Shown here: piece after piece, positions 9,459-18,932 of the stretch
Numbering within the stretch: the first letter of the stretch is position 1
Layout of the letters: each line of letters starts with the position of its first letter
Assembly (NCBI RefSeq): GCF_001027925.1
Contig: NZ_LECT01000044.1
Span: forward strand, 524,434 to 588,433
Direction: 5' to 3'
Source: Rhodopirellula islandica
Lineage (GTDB): Bacteria > Planctomycetota > Planctomycetia > Pirellulales > Pirellulaceae
DNA: 64,000 nucleotides
The notes under the pieces: model-generated
Database searches by the model: none
Told to the model about the DNA's origin: nothing
What the model saw: the letters and a program-made list of their open reading frames with translations, nothing else
Program-made: the position numbers and the translations under genes

Positions 9459-11342
9459 CTATTGCCTGGACTCGCCAAACGCCTGCTGGAGATAGTCATG
9501 GAGGACGCGTGACGATGGAAAGCGACTCGGCGAGGCGAGTGAATGTCCTCGCGCATCCTTCAGCCCCAGAATTTGAACCTCAGGCGGCCGCAGGGCCAGT
9601 TCGCACTGCAACCCGAAAATCTCGGAATCGATCATCGTTGAGTCAATCAGCAATGCTTGCGGTCTCAAGTAGTCCGCGATGGCGAGGATTCGGGGACGAG
9701 GAGATTCCGCTGACAGATCAACACCATCGAAGGAATCGGGATCGCTGACCCGAATTCCGGCGAGGGAGATCAGTGTGGGCAACAGATCCGCGTGACTGGT
9801 GTTGAAGCGAATTTCTCGCTGGACGACGTCTGGCCCGAAAACGATGGCGGGAGTTCGAACTTGTGCGGATGAGAGACGAGTTCCGTGGCCGATGGTTCCG
9901 TCATCGAGAAAGGATTCGCCGTGGTCGCCCACGATCGCAACGAGTCGGTTTGGATCTTGCAACAACGGGGCAATCATGGCATCCAGCGTTCTGGCTGAGT
10001 TTCGATAGCGATTCCAAACCGCTGTTCGCGAATCGGGGCCAAACGGCAAGGGATAGTCCGTGCCCGCCGAAGGGAGGTCTCGCACGTGTTGGGAGTCAAC
10101 CAGGAACGGTGCGTGTGTGGCGTAGAGGTACAGCACCGCGAGACGAGGCGAGTGTCGTTCGCCCTCTGGCATTCCAGTGTCAGACAGAAACATCTGAGCT
10201 GACTCAATGGCACGTTGCTCCGAGGCCAAACCGTCCCGCGGTTCAACCTTGAAGGTGTCGTAGACATCCGAATGGAGGAACGCATCCATTTGAAAGGCGT
10301 TCCAGTCTTCGGCGCCGCCGAAGAATCCCAGTTCGTAACCCGCTTGCTCAAACAAACGATTCATTGCGGGAGAGAAACGAACGTCCGCGAGATAGAACCA
10401 GATCGCATCCAGGCCGTTGACCAAAGAAAACAGCCCCAGAGAACTGGCGTTGCCACCGGAATGATGGCGGTGCATCCACAGTCCCTGCGTGGCTCGCGAA
10501 TGAATGTTGGGCATGACCGACGGATGAACCAGTTCGGGTCGCAGCGATTCGACCACGACGAGCAGGATGTCGGGCGGCAGCGGTCGGGTTTCTTGCACCA
10601 CATTGAAGCGAAACAGGCGGGTGCGTCGCGTGACATCCGCTGCTGTGAACAAAGGAACTGGGATGACCTGTTGTTCGTTCGTCCGCGCATCAGCACCAGG
10701 GTCATCGAACCAACCGGTGACTCCCAAGGCATGGCGTGAGGGGGCGCTTGTCATGCTGTTTTGAGTCGACGACCAAGTGACCAATCCTGGGATCGCCGTC
10801 ATCAGGACACCAAGCGTCCACGCATAGGTTGCTCCACGAATGCTCAGTTGCCAATTTCGGGTCGTGAAGGTTCGAGCCAAGGAATGCACCGACCAGTGGC
10901 AGGTCCATCCAATCGCAAACAATCCGGCAATCGAGAATGTCAATCGAAGCAGCATTCCAAGGGTGACATAAGGCACCAGACTTGACACTCGCGTGGAAAA
11001 CAGATTCCATGCATCGGTGGAAATCAAACGGATTCCAATCCAATGAAAGACCAACAGGTCAGCCAAGACCCACACCCACCACAATGTCATCGAGGCCAAG
11101 ATCCATCGATGCCACGACAACTTCCAACGACCGAGATACAGCAGAAATGCGACCGGAGCAAAAGCTTGAAAGACTCGCCATGCCGCGATGAAAAGCCCCG
11201 ACATGGAGGCGTCTGTCTCGCTCGGAACAACAAATCGATGCCCACTTGTTGTCGCCAGCACGGCGCACCCAATGAAGGTCGCCCACAGCAATTGTTGCCA
11301 AAGTAAGCGAGCGTCGTCTGGAGGTGTTGGTTGGGGAGACAT
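9459..11342 (-). CDS. Membrane sulfatase-fold enzyme (LtaS/YejM/phosphoethanolamine transferase-like)
   Basis: About 627 residues. Roughly five transmembrane segments lie in residues 15-230, followed by a periplasmic sulfatase/alkaline-phosphatase-fold domain. The domain begins PPDILLVVVESLRPELV, where the first metal-binding acidic residue sits, continues with MPNIHS and a Ser-rich nucleophile region (GGNASSLGLFS), and has the later metal motifs VGDHGESF and GHGTRL. This architecture matches LTA synthase, YejM/PbgA and phosphoethanolamine transferases, which act on lipid head groups at the outer face of the inner membrane. The ATG at 11342 is preferred; a TTG two codons upstream is possible. 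It is the last gene of a glycan operon, 10 bp after the GT2 stop, so it may decorate a surface polysaccharide or lipid. The substrate is unknown. Confidence 0.78.
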   Translation of the reverse strand: MSPQPTPPDDARLLWQQLLWATFIGCAVLATTSGHRFVVPSETDASMSGLFIAAWRVFQAFAPVAFLLYLGRWKLSWHRWILASMTLWWVWVLADLLVFHWIGIRLISTDAWNLFSTRVSSLVPYVTLGMLLRLTFSIAGLFAIGWTCHWSVHSLARTFTTRNWQLSIRGATYAWTLGVLMTAIPGLVTWSSTQNSMTSAPSRHALGVTGWFDDPGADARTNEQQVIPVPLFTAADVTRRTRLFRFNVVQETRPLPPDILLVVVESLRPELVHPSVMPNIHSRATQGLWMHRHHSGGNASSLGLFSLVNGLDAIWFYLADVRFSPAMNRLFEQAGYELGFFGGAEDWNAFQMDAFLHSDVYDTFKVEPRDGLASEQRAIESAQMFLSDTGMPEGERHSPRLAVLYLYATHAPFLVDSQHVRDLPSAGTDYPLPFGPDSRTAVWNRYRNSARTLDAMIAPLLQDPNRLVAIVGDHGESFLDDGTIGHGTRLSSAQVRTPAIVFGPDVVQREIRFNTSHADLLPTLISLAGIRVSDPDSFDGVDLSAESPRPRILAIADYLRPQALLIDSTMIDSEIFGLQCELALRPPEVQILGLKDARGHSLASPSRFPSSRVLHDYLQQAFGESRQ

Positions 11343-11352
11343 TCGCAAGGGG

Positions 11353-12306
11353 TTAGCTCGATTTAGATCGAAGCAATGCGAACAATCGAGGGAAGTGAGA
11401 AGCAGCCAAAAGTTTCCACGCGCGCGCGTCCAGGGGCCTTTGACGTGTCAGACGTCGAGCGTGTTTGCGGGCGGTCAACAGGTAGCCTTCTTGAACCGCC
11501 GTCCAGGCCCAGGTGCGTTGCCGGTCCCAGGCTGAGCACACTGTCTCCGCGGACGCTTGATTGGTGGACGGGGTGTACGGCAACCCACGATCTGCATGAG
11601 CTTTCGCGAGCAGCCGGTCCAGTGCATCCGCTCCGTCGGTCTGCCGAACAAACGACATGTTTTGAGGGTGAACTCGGTAACGGGTGAGCGGTTCAGGCAG
11701 GTTCGCAAGGCGGCCGATTCGAGCGAGGCGTAGCCAGAGATCTTGGTCTTCCGCGACGGGGTAATTCAAAGCGAAGCCGCCGGTCTGGATGACTGCCTCA
11801 CGACGAAGCATGGTGGACGGATGCATGACGCCACCGGCACCCGAAAGCAACCTTGTCTCAATCGCGTCGTGATCGGCGGGCAGGATGGTCACACCATAGG
11901 GATCACCTTCGCCGTCGATGTTTAAAACGGCGGAACCAACCAACACGCAATCGGGATGAGCGTCGAGGTAAGCGACCTGCGTTGCGAATCGAGTGGGTTC
12001 GGCAACATCGTCAGCGTCAATTCGGGCCAAGTATTGTCCACGTGATTGGTCGATCAAGCGGTTCAGTGAGACCGCCATGCCCGCGTTGCTCTGCCGGATC
12101 AGTTGCACTCGACTGTCGTTCTGGGCGGCTTGAAGTGCAACGTCGCAAGATCCGTCGGTCGATCCATCATCGAGGATGAGGAACTCAAAGTTGGCTTCGG
12201 TCTGACCCAAAATGCTGTCAATCGTTTCGCCCACAGTCTTCTTCGCATTGAAGACCGGTAGCAGAACTGAAATTTTGGGTGGCGAAGGTGAGTTGGATTC
12301 ATTCAT
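11353..12306 (-). CDS. Glycosyltransferase family 2
   Basis: A 317-residue cytoplasmic GT-A enzyme. It has the N-terminal nucleotide-binding strand ISVLLPVFNAKKTVGETIDS, the LDDGSTDGS loop at 46-53 and the metal-binding DxD at 97-99 (RIDADD). An acceptor-site ED motif follows in PVAEDQDLWLRLA. The C-terminal 90 residues are basic and helical. It presumably adds one sugar during assembly of the polysaccharide exported by the neighbouring flippase. Its start overlaps the end of the flippase gene by 8 bp, which places it in the same operon. Donor and acceptor cannot be read from the sequence. Confidence 0.9.
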   Translation of the reverse strand: MNESNSPSPPKISVLLPVFNAKKTVGETIDSILGQTEANFEFLILDDGSTDGSCDVALQAAQNDSRVQLIRQSNAGMAVSLNRLIDQSRGQYLARIDADDVAEPTRFATQVAYLDAHPDCVLVGSAVLNIDGEGDPYGVTILPADHDAIETRLLSGAGGVMHPSTMLRREAVIQTGGFALNYPVAEDQDLWLRLARIGRLANLPEPLTRYRVHPQNMSFVRQTDGADALDRLLAKAHADRGLPYTPSTNQASAETVCSAWDRQRTWAWTAVQEGYLLTARKHARRLTRQRPLDARAWKLLAASHFPRLFALLRSKSS

Positions 12307-13675
12307 TGCGATGCCAATCTCGGCGCAGATGGATCCAACCCAGGGTGGAAAGCGGCAGGTAAACGATCGCGTGCATCAGTAGGAAGGCCGCACTGACGCC
12401 GACGGCTCCAAACTGAATTCCCATCCCCCAAATCACCAAACCGCTCGTGATGCAGCCAGCCAAGCTGATCGCAAGGTACGGTGATTTTCCATGAGCGTGC
12501 AGGTAAATCCATTGGAATTCGATGATCAATGCAGCCCACAGTCCGATGATCAACAATGCGGTCGGCAAGGCCGGCAAGAAACGATGCGCATATCGAAAGT
12601 CAATCAGATCCAGCCCGATCACGCCGCTCAAAAAGCAGGCGCCAAGCAACGCCATCAGAGTCGCGGCGACTTTGCCCACTCGGAAGTAGATCCGGTCCAG
12701 TTCTTGGTAGTTCCGCTCGGCGATCAAGACACCAAACCGAGGTGTGCGAGTCCGGACCCACGAGGAGCACGCACCACGCAGCGACTGCAGGATGTTCCAG
12801 GTCAATCCGAATTGACCCGCCACCACTGAATCTTGGTATCGGAACAACACCGGGAGCATGACATCGGCATTGAAGTAATTGAAAAGACCTTTCAGCATGA
12901 GTTTGGACTGAAAGGGCCAGATTTCTTTTCGCCAAGCGATGGATGCACCTGTGGGGCGGCGGGCAAACGTCGCAAAGAATCTTGGGTACCTGCCAAGCAA
13001 CCAGCCGAGTTCACAAATCAAACGAACGGCGGTTGCCAACGCCGGGATCCAAAGAGCCGCCCCCAGCGGAATGGCGATCCAAACGGCGAGGCTGCCCGCG
13101 ATGCCTCGTACCAGGTTGAGCTTGTGAATCTCGCGGACTTGGTCGCATCCTTCCAACACCGCGAGAAACGGGATCAGCGCGAAGGCGCAGGAAGACAGGC
13201 CAACCAACGTCAACCAGGGTGCACGCCAAACCAATTGGTCCGCTGCCACGTCGTCGGCAAAGAACCACAGCCCAAAGAGACCTGCCAGCAATCCAAAGGA
13301 GACGGCGAGTCCAACCTGCATGGCGGTCGAGATGCGCATCAGATGCGTCAATCGCGAGATCGAATCCTCGTCGCCAATCAACCGTCGATCTTCATCGAGA
13401 TCAAGCTTGCTCCAGAGGTGACTCGTCATCGTGACGATCGTTTGTGGGAACGCCAGTTCAAAGAACATCTGCAGTCCGATCACGGACCAGAAGGTCACGT
13501 AGAACCCCTGCATCTCCGGCGAGAAGTATTTGACCACCAGCCAAAGGGTGATCGGGCCGGAAAGAAACTGCCAGTAACGAGTCGCGACGGCGTAGAACGT
13601 GGCGCGGTCGACTTCCAAACGGTTCAATGTGCGACGAGGCCAGGATCGTCGTGGTGGCGGTTCACTCGAACTCAT
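12299..13675 (-). CDS. Oligosaccharide flippase-like membrane protein (Wzx/MATE-like)
   Basis: A 458-residue hydrophobic protein with about 12 predicted membrane helices, for example WSVIGLQMFFELAFP, VGLAVSFGLLAGLFGLWFF, VSAAFLLMHAIVYLPLS. Charged cytoplasmic loops carry Arg/Lys. The N-terminus is Pro/Arg-rich and cytoplasmic. Topology and gene context (GT2, FkbM methyltransferase, sulfatase-fold enzyme) fit a polysaccharide-repeat or lipid-linked oligosaccharide flippase. It overlaps the FkbM gene as ATGA and the downstream GT2 by 8 bp. There is no diagnostic motif for this superfamily, so the call rests on topology and neighbours. Confidence 0.75.
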   Translation of the reverse strand: MSSSEPPPRRSWPRRTLNRLEVDRATFYAVATRYWQFLSGPITLWLVVKYFSPEMQGFYVTFWSVIGLQMFFELAFPQTIVTMTSHLWSKLDLDEDRRLIGDEDSISRLTHLMRISTAMQVGLAVSFGLLAGLFGLWFFADDVAADQLVWRAPWLTLVGLSSCAFALIPFLAVLEGCDQVREIHKLNLVRGIAGSLAVWIAIPLGAALWIPALATAVRLICELGWLLGRYPRFFATFARRPTGASIAWRKEIWPFQSKLMLKGLFNYFNADVMLPVLFRYQDSVVAGQFGLTWNILQSLRGACSSWVRTRTPRFGVLIAERNYQELDRIYFRVGKVAATLMALLGACFLSGVIGLDLIDFRYAHRFLPALPTALLIIGLWAALIIEFQWIYLHAHGKSPYLAISLAGCITSGLVIWGMGIQFGAVGVSAAFLLMHAIVYLPLSTLGWIHLRRDWHRNE

Positions 13676-14577
13676 GAGAACGTTTGGTTCCCTGAGTCTG
13701 CGGGGGGATGGGATTTCACTTGGCGAACGAACACGGTGTTCTCGCCATTTTGTCGGGCGTCAAATTCGTCGGGTGGGAAGCGTTCGGCCATTGCCTTTTC
13801 GCAACCGGGGACCCAGCGATCATGGCACTCGATCATGGCAGTCTGCACTCGATCAGCCCACTGCCCGCCGACGGCCAAGACCTCTTTTTCTGCGCCTTCG
13901 ATGTCCATTTTGAGAAGGTCGATTTTCCCGTCGAAGTACTGGTTCACGACCTCGTCCAACCCAACCGATTCGATCGCGGATGAATCTGTCTCAGCGACTG
14001 GGGCGGTTTCTTGATACCGGTATGCCCATGGCTGCGCGTCCTCGGAGATTCGTTCCAGCATCGCATTTCGATGCCACAAACCAACCTGCAGACAATGGAT
14101 TTGTGGATAGGCCGCTGCGTTTTGTTCCAACACGCGAAAGTTGGAAGGGTCGGGTTCGATCGCAACGATGTTTGCTTTGGGGAATTGGTTCGCGAACCAG
14201 ACGGACGCCAGGCCGATGTTGGCACCCGCATCGAGGAGCGTGTTCGGCGTGGGAACGTCGATTTTGTACTCCAGATCAAAGAAAATCTGCTCAAAGACGT
14301 ATTCGTCCGACGTTCCGATGCGAATCGCCACCGGGTGAGTCAGCTCATGCCAGGTGAGCCATGTCAGAGGCTGGGGCTCGATCAAAAGCCGAAATCGCAA
14401 TCGGATTTTCTCCCCGAGCGAGAGTTTCTGGCCCAGGCGGTCGGCCCGCCACTGGAGGTGGTGATGCAGGGTGTTGGGAACCAAGCATCGACCAAGCAAA
14501 CGCCAGATTTTGCCTGGTAGAAGGCGTGCGAATCCGCTTGATTCCTTGCCTGGTCGAGGGGGCACTTTTCTTTTCAA
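13672..14577 (-). CDS. FkbM family methyltransferase
   Basis: A 301-residue SAM-dependent methyltransferase. The SAM-binding motif DAGANIG is at 116-122, the acidic loop that ends strand 2 is IVAIEPDPSNF at about 137-147, and the FkbM hallmark DLLKMDIEGAE is at 220-230. FkbM enzymes O-methylate sugars or hydroxyl groups in polysaccharides and natural products; here it probably methylates a surface glycan. The start is a TTG at 14577 or a GTG at 14565; no ATG fits. It is the first gene of a four-gene minus-strand operon and overlaps the flippase by ATGA. The family is secure; the substrate is inferred. Confidence 0.88.
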   Translation of the reverse strand: MKRKVPPRPGKESSGFARLLPGKIWRLLGRCLVPNTLHHHLQWRADRLGQKLSLGEKIRLRFRLLIEPQPLTWLTWHELTHPVAIRIGTSDEYVFEQIFFDLEYKIDVPTPNTLLDAGANIGLASVWFANQFPKANIVAIEPDPSNFRVLEQNAAAYPQIHCLQVGLWHRNAMLERISEDAQPWAYRYQETAPVAETDSSAIESVGLDEVVNQYFDGKIDLLKMDIEGAEKEVLAVGGQWADRVQTAMIECHDRWVPGCEKAMAERFPPDEFDARQNGENTVFVRQVKSHPPADSGNQTFS

Positions 14578-14667
14578 TCGATCCGCTGTCGTGCTAGGAT
14601 AGTGCGGCCGTCAAAACGAGTCGCGTTTTGGCCTTGTCGAAGAGACTTTTCTGTCCGAAGGAACCTC

Positions 14668-16374
14668 ATGGTACCCACCGAAGACCAAATGCGAAAACGA
14701 GAGACCGGTTCTATTGCCACGTTGTGTGTCGCATGCTTGGTGTCGCTAGGTGGTTTGCTCTCATTCTGTGGCGCTGCGCATGGGTACACGCCCGAGGATC
14801 CTGAAATCCAGGCCCTGGTCGATGGCGGTGTCCAATCCCTGCGAACGAACGCACGCCAGAAGACGTTTTACGCGTTGACGACCGCTTTCACGGGTGGATT
14901 CGGCGAACATGCGTTGACGGGGTATGCGGCGATGAAGGTCAATCACGACCCGACCGATCCGGTGGTTCAGCAAGGTATTTCTTCGTCGCGGACCTTGGTT
15001 TCGAAGCTTGGGGCTCCTGACCCCGGCGGGCACAGCAGCAAAACGGTGTATGCCGTTGCTGCGGCGACGCTGTTGCTCGCTGAAGTGGACGCAGAAAAAT
15101 ACAAGTCGGAACTCAAACAGATCGATCGCTACTTCCGAAACGCTCAATACCGCAACGGTGCCTACGGTTACGTGGGCGAGAAAACGGGGGACGTTTCCCA
15201 AACGCAGTATGCCATGCTGGCGCTTTGGACCCTGGATCGAGCGGGAATCCAGATCGATTACAAAGGCGTCGGCCGAACGGTTGGTTGGTTGCTTCGCGTC
15301 CAAGACCCAGGTGGTGGATGGCCCTACCAGGGAATTGACCCGGGAGGGAACAATCGGGTCAAGCAAGGTGGTGTCACTCCCTCGATGGCTGTGGCCGGAG
15401 GAAGCGCTCTGCTGATCGGGACCGACATCCTCCGGATGTGGGGTGAGAGTTTGGGCGGGGAAGCTTCCGCACTGGTCGGATTGCCCAAAGCCGTGAAAGA
15501 ATTCAAAGAAGGGCAGAGCCTGAAAAAGGTGGAACGGCCCAAGATGCCGAAAGAACCTGTCGTGGCAGCGATTCAAGCTTGTGAAGGTTATCTGGGCAAA
15601 AATTCCGCTGACCCGGGCGTGAAGCGAAGCATCTGGCCCTACTATCAGCTGTACACGCTGGAGCGATACGAAAGCTTTCGAGAGATGGCATTTGAGTCGG
15701 AAATCAATCCCAGTCCTGCTTGGTACAACAGCGGCGTCGAGTACCTGAAGGAAGTTCGCAAAGGACCAAGTTGGCCTGGCGGTTCCTATACGACCAGTTC
15801 CGTCAGCACCGCGTTCTCGGTTTTGTTTCTGATCCGAAGCACCAAACGGGCCATCGTGAAAGCCAGTTCGGGGACATTGGGAGGTGGGCGATCACTTCCA
15901 AAGGACACGACGAAGATTCGGCGGGAAGGTTCGCAGATCAAAGGGGAGCCTGTCGGTGCGTCGGTGTTGGATTTGTTGTCGGCACTCGAAGATGACGGCA
16001 ACGAAGCACTGGAGGGAAAGTCCTTGCCTGAGGACATGCAGTTGGCGACGGATCCCAAAGATTTGCGTGCTCAACTGGATCGATTGGAACGGCTGGTTCG
16101 AGGCAGTCAGTCCTACCAAGCCCGCCGCGTCGCAGCTCGTTTGCTAGGCAAGAGCGATGACATGCGGGTGGTCCCGGCGCTCATCTATGCACTCAGCGAT
16201 CCCGATCTTTCGGTGCGTCGTTATGCGAGAGATGGATTGCGATTCATCAGCCGTAAATTTGAGGGCTTTGAAATGCCCGACAAACCGACCGAGGTTGAGC
16301 TTCGCAAAGCGGAGCGAGCCTGGATGGAATGGTACCTGACGGTGAATCCCAAACACGTTTTCGTGGCTCAGTGA
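14668..16374 (+). CDS. Exported terpenoid-cyclase-toroid (prenyltransferase/squalene oxidase repeat) protein with HEAT C-terminus
   Basis: About 568 residues. A signal peptide (residues about 12-40, ending near GAAHG) is followed by alpha/alpha-toroid repeats: LVDGGVQSL, GGHSSKTVYAVAAA, YRNGAYGYVGEKTGDVSQTQ, QDPGGGWPYQG and TSSVSTAFSVLFL. These are typical of prenyltransferase/squalene-oxidase-repeat proteins that are widespread and mostly uncharacterised in planctomycetes. The QW-like repeats are present but no DxDD or DxDTA cyclase motif is visible, so it is probably not a cyclase. Residues about 490-545 form a HEAT-type pair (VVPALIYALSDPDLSVRRYARDGL). The ATG at 14668 has GAAGGA upstream. 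It is transcribed divergently from the FkbM operon, and its last 7 bp overlap the convergent GT4 gene. Confidence 0.75.
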   Translation: MVPTEDQMRKRETGSIATLCVACLVSLGGLLSFCGAAHGYTPEDPEIQALVDGGVQSLRTNARQKTFYALTTAFTGGFGEHALTGYAAMKVNHDPTDPVVQQGISSSRTLVSKLGAPDPGGHSSKTVYAVAAATLLLAEVDAEKYKSELKQIDRYFRNAQYRNGAYGYVGEKTGDVSQTQYAMLALWTLDRAGIQIDYKGVGRTVGWLLRVQDPGGGWPYQGIDPGGNNRVKQGGVTPSMAVAGGSALLIGTDILRMWGESLGGEASALVGLPKAVKEFKEGQSLKKVERPKMPKEPVVAAIQACEGYLGKNSADPGVKRSIWPYYQLYTLERYESFREMAFESEINPSPAWYNSGVEYLKEVRKGPSWPGGSYTTSSVSTAFSVLFLIRSTKRAIVKASSGTLGGGRSLPKDTTKIRREGSQIKGEPVGASVLDLLSALEDDGNEALEGKSLPEDMQLATDPKDLRAQLDRLERLVRGSQSYQARRVAARLLGKSDDMRVVPALIYALSDPDLSVRRYARDGLRFISRKFEGFEMPDKPTEVELRKAERAWMEWYLTVNPKHVFVAQ

Positions 16375-17723
16375 GAGCAATCCGTCGGGGAGGAAATCGA
16401 ACGACGGATCCAATTCGCGAATTCGGCGGCTCGACCGCCAGCGTCGTGGAAACGATCCAGGTATTCATCCACGCGTGACCAGTCAGTCGCGTCGCGTCGA
16501 AATGGCTCTTCGATGCTTTGCGTGAACGTTTCCATGGACTCGTCGCAGGCCACTCCAGCGCCTGATCGAACGAGGAAATCGTCGTGGTCGGAAAGCGACA
16601 CGATGGGAGTGTGGGAGGCGGCCGCTTGCAGCAGGACGTTTGGGAATCCCTCATGTTCTCGACTTCCGGTCGACACGAACAACTTGGCCGCCGCGAACAC
16701 GGCCGGCATCTGGGCAAACGGAACCCGGTCAATCAGCTCGACGTTCTCGGGAGCTTCTTGACGAACGCGAGATTCGATGTCGGGGTCGAACGGATTGGCG
16801 ATCATCTTGAACGACAGATTTGGAAGCTTTTTGGCAGCTTCTAGCATCAGCAAGGGGCGTTTGTGGAAGTCGTCGTAGCGGCCGATCCAAAGAACGTCGA
16901 ACGGTTGGGTGAACGGTTCCGGCGCCGGCATCGGGAACGGGGGTTGCCAATCTTCGCGATGGATTGGATTGCGAGAGAGCAACCCGTCTCGATCGAACAG
17001 TTGCTTCAACCGATCCACTTGCCATTGGCTTTGGCAGACCACATGGTCTGATTGCAGCAAGGCAAATCGACGTGCGGAAGAGGATTCGCCGCATTCATTG
17101 CGGTATTCCGTGTCAGTTGCCAGCCCGTCTTCCAAGCCTGCGTTGGAGCGGACGCAAACGAAGCTCGGCGTTTGTTCCAGGGTTGCGGTTGCCACCACTC
17201 GCGAACTGGAAGAGCTGACTCCAAATGAGATCCAGACATCGATTGATTTGCCGACCAAGCGGGGGTCCGGTTGGCTGTCGATGGGATCGCGGGATCGAAA
17301 AGGACGCGTCACGGCCAGAAGCGGCAATTGCCAGAGCAAGTGAGGGGAGAAACGCTGGATGCGTTTGGATTCCGTGTCGATGCAATCTCCCACCGCGTGG
17401 CGAATCGCTCGAAAACGATTGACGCTGATGTCGAGCTTGACCCCTTGGACTTCCGAGGGCCAAGGAATGGAATCATTTCTCGGGCGGTCAGTTTCTAGAA
17501 AGCAGATTGGCTCGATGTCTGCTTGGTGGGCGAGGTGCCGTGCCAGTGTCCACATCGCGGTTTCGAGTCCGCCGAATGTCTCACCAAAGCGTGTGGGGGC
17601 GGATTGCGTCGCGATCCGGCCATCGCTTGTTTCCGCCACGTTTCGGTGAGCCGCTGCGGGGGGGACAATGGCTGGCAGGGCGTGCCAAGCGACCAGGCCG
17701 ACGCGAAAAGGCTTTGGATTCAT
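16368..17723 (-). CDS. Glycosyltransferase family 4-like protein
   Basis: About 451 residues. The N-terminal domain begins VGLVAWHALPAIVPPAAAHRN and includes GGLETAMWTLARHLA, a GT-B acceptor-side motif. The C-terminal nucleotide-sugar domain shows DVLWIGRYDDFHKRPLLMLEAAKKLP and then the GT4 E-x7-E region STGSREHEGFPNVLLQAAASHTPIVS. This indicates a retaining GT-B glycosyltransferase, presumably acting on surface glycans. I prefer the ATG at 17723 (MNPKPFRV), where similarity starts, over the longer frame to 17786. It is monocistronic, convergent with the toroid protein (7-bp overlap) and divergent from the dus gene. Confidence 0.85.
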   Translation of the reverse strand: MNPKPFRVGLVAWHALPAIVPPAAAHRNVAETSDGRIATQSAPTRFGETFGGLETAMWTLARHLAHQADIEPICFLETDRPRNDSIPWPSEVQGVKLDISVNRFRAIRHAVGDCIDTESKRIQRFSPHLLWQLPLLAVTRPFRSRDPIDSQPDPRLVGKSIDVWISFGVSSSSSRVVATATLEQTPSFVCVRSNAGLEDGLATDTEYRNECGESSSARRFALLQSDHVVCQSQWQVDRLKQLFDRDGLLSRNPIHREDWQPPFPMPAPEPFTQPFDVLWIGRYDDFHKRPLLMLEAAKKLPNLSFKMIANPFDPDIESRVRQEAPENVELIDRVPFAQMPAVFAAAKLFVSTGSREHEGFPNVLLQAAASHTPIVSLSDHDDFLVRSGAGVACDESMETFTQSIEEPFRRDATDWSRVDEYLDRFHDAGGRAAEFANWIRRSISSPTDCSH

Positions 17724-17800
17724 GAACGGGCGATTCGCCAATGATGCAAGGCGACGATAAACTGAGGTGAAAACAAACCGCCGCAAAAATCGACCGTCGA

Positions 17801-18895
17801 ATGATTGAAAAAGACGCCACGCCCGTTTCCGCCCCCACGCGAACCGTGCCGCCGCTTCGGATTGGTGACTTGGTCATCGACCCACCGATTCTGCAGGCGC
17901 CCATGGCTGGGTTCACCAACGCTGCGTTTCGCCACATTGTACGTCAATTCGGCGGTGCCGGGCTGTTGGCCACGGAAATGGTCAACGCTCGAGGGTTCGT
18001 CTGGCTGGATGAAAACGAAGCCGAACATCCGGATCGATTGTGGGGGGTGGCCGACGAACCCCGGCCGCTGGCAGTTCAGATTTGGGACAACGATCCCGAG
18101 ACCATGGCCAAGGTCGGTCGCCGGTTGGCAGAGGAGTACCGCGTCAGCGTCGTCGACATCAACTTCGGTTGCCCGGTTCGGCAGGTGACTGAAAAAGCTC
18201 ACAGCGGAAGCTACCTGCTGCGGGAACCGAGTCGGATGCATGCGATCATTTCGCGATTGGTGGAGGTGTGTGCGCCGACGCCCGTGACGGCGAAAATCCG
18301 TTTGGGGTGCAGTCGCGAAAATATCAACTGCAACGAGATCGCACGGGTGGTCGAAGAAGCGGGCGCGGCGGCGCTCACCGTTCATGGGCGGACGGCGGCG
18401 GACATGTTCCGTGGCAATGCGGACTGGGAACGGATCAGCGAAATTAAATCGCATCTCCGCAACATCCCGTTGATCGGGAACGGCGATTTGGACAGCGCTG
18501 AAAAGGTGGTGGCGGCGTTTGAGTTGTACGACGTCGATGCGGTCATGATCGCCCGCGCGTGCCTGGGCCGGCCGTGGTTGTTTTCGCAAGCGGCGGCGGC
18601 GCTGCGGGGCGAACCGATTCCGCCCGAACCGACTCTGCCGGAGCAGCGCGACGTGATGCTCAAGCACTACCAATTGGTGGTCGATCGCTTTGGCGAAGAG
18701 AAGGGAACCGTTCTGATGCGCAAATACGCGTGTTGTTATGCCCAAGGCAAGCACGGGGCCCGTTATTTCCGGACTCATGTCGCCAAGGTTTCTTCGGCCG
18801 AAGAATTTCATTCGGTGGTCGAGGAGTATTTCCCGCTGCACGACCCCAAGCGGGAGTCGCAGGACGCCGAGAGTGTTTCCAGCGACGCTTGCTAA
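17801..18895 (+). CDS. dus: tRNA-dihydrouridine synthase (DusB-like)
   Basis: A 364-residue flavoenzyme that reduces uridine in tRNA D-loops. It has the FMN-binding N-terminus PPILQAPMAGFTNAAFR (29-45), ATEMVNARG, the catalytic cysteine C124 in DINFGCPVRQ, AKIRLG, LTVHGRT and the phosphate-binding IGNGDLDSAE and MIARACLGRPWLF. Length and order match bacterial Dus proteins. The loop after the catalytic Cys reads EKAHSGSYLLREP where many Dus proteins have K-x-GAGSALL, a moderate variation. The start is ATG 17801. The gene stands alone, divergent from the GT4 gene. Confidence 0.93.
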   Translation: MIEKDATPVSAPTRTVPPLRIGDLVIDPPILQAPMAGFTNAAFRHIVRQFGGAGLLATEMVNARGFVWLDENEAEHPDRLWGVADEPRPLAVQIWDNDPETMAKVGRRLAEEYRVSVVDINFGCPVRQVTEKAHSGSYLLREPSRMHAIISRLVEVCAPTPVTAKIRLGCSRENINCNEIARVVEEAGAAALTVHGRTAADMFRGNADWERISEIKSHLRNIPLIGNGDLDSAEKVVAAFELYDVDAVMIARACLGRPWLFSQAAAALRGEPIPPEPTLPEQRDVMLKHYQLVVDRFGEEKGTVLMRKYACCYAQGKHGARYFRTHVAKVSSAEEFHSVVEEYFPLHDPKRESQDAESVSSDAC

Positions 18896-18911
18896 CTCGA
18901 TTTTAGGGTAG

Positions 18912-18932
18912 CGAAACTCGTCAAGAGTTTCG
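18912..18932. repeat. Perfect hairpin (8-bp arms, 5-nt loop) spanning a stop codon
   Basis: CGAAACTC (18912-18919), loop GTCAA, then GAGTTTCG (18925-18932). It lies between dus and the convergent phosphodiesterase gene and covers the latter's TGA stop (18921-18923). A weaker related hairpin, GAAAGTC-TTGAC-GACTTCC, lies at about 18950-18968 inside the same gene's 3' end. No clean T-run follows, so it may be a repeat element rather than an intrinsic terminator. Confidence 0.6.

Noticed and set aside
14668..16374. Squalene-hopene cyclase
   Set aside because: The toroid repeats match, but neither DxDD nor the other catalytic motif is present and the protein has a signal peptide and HEAT tail.
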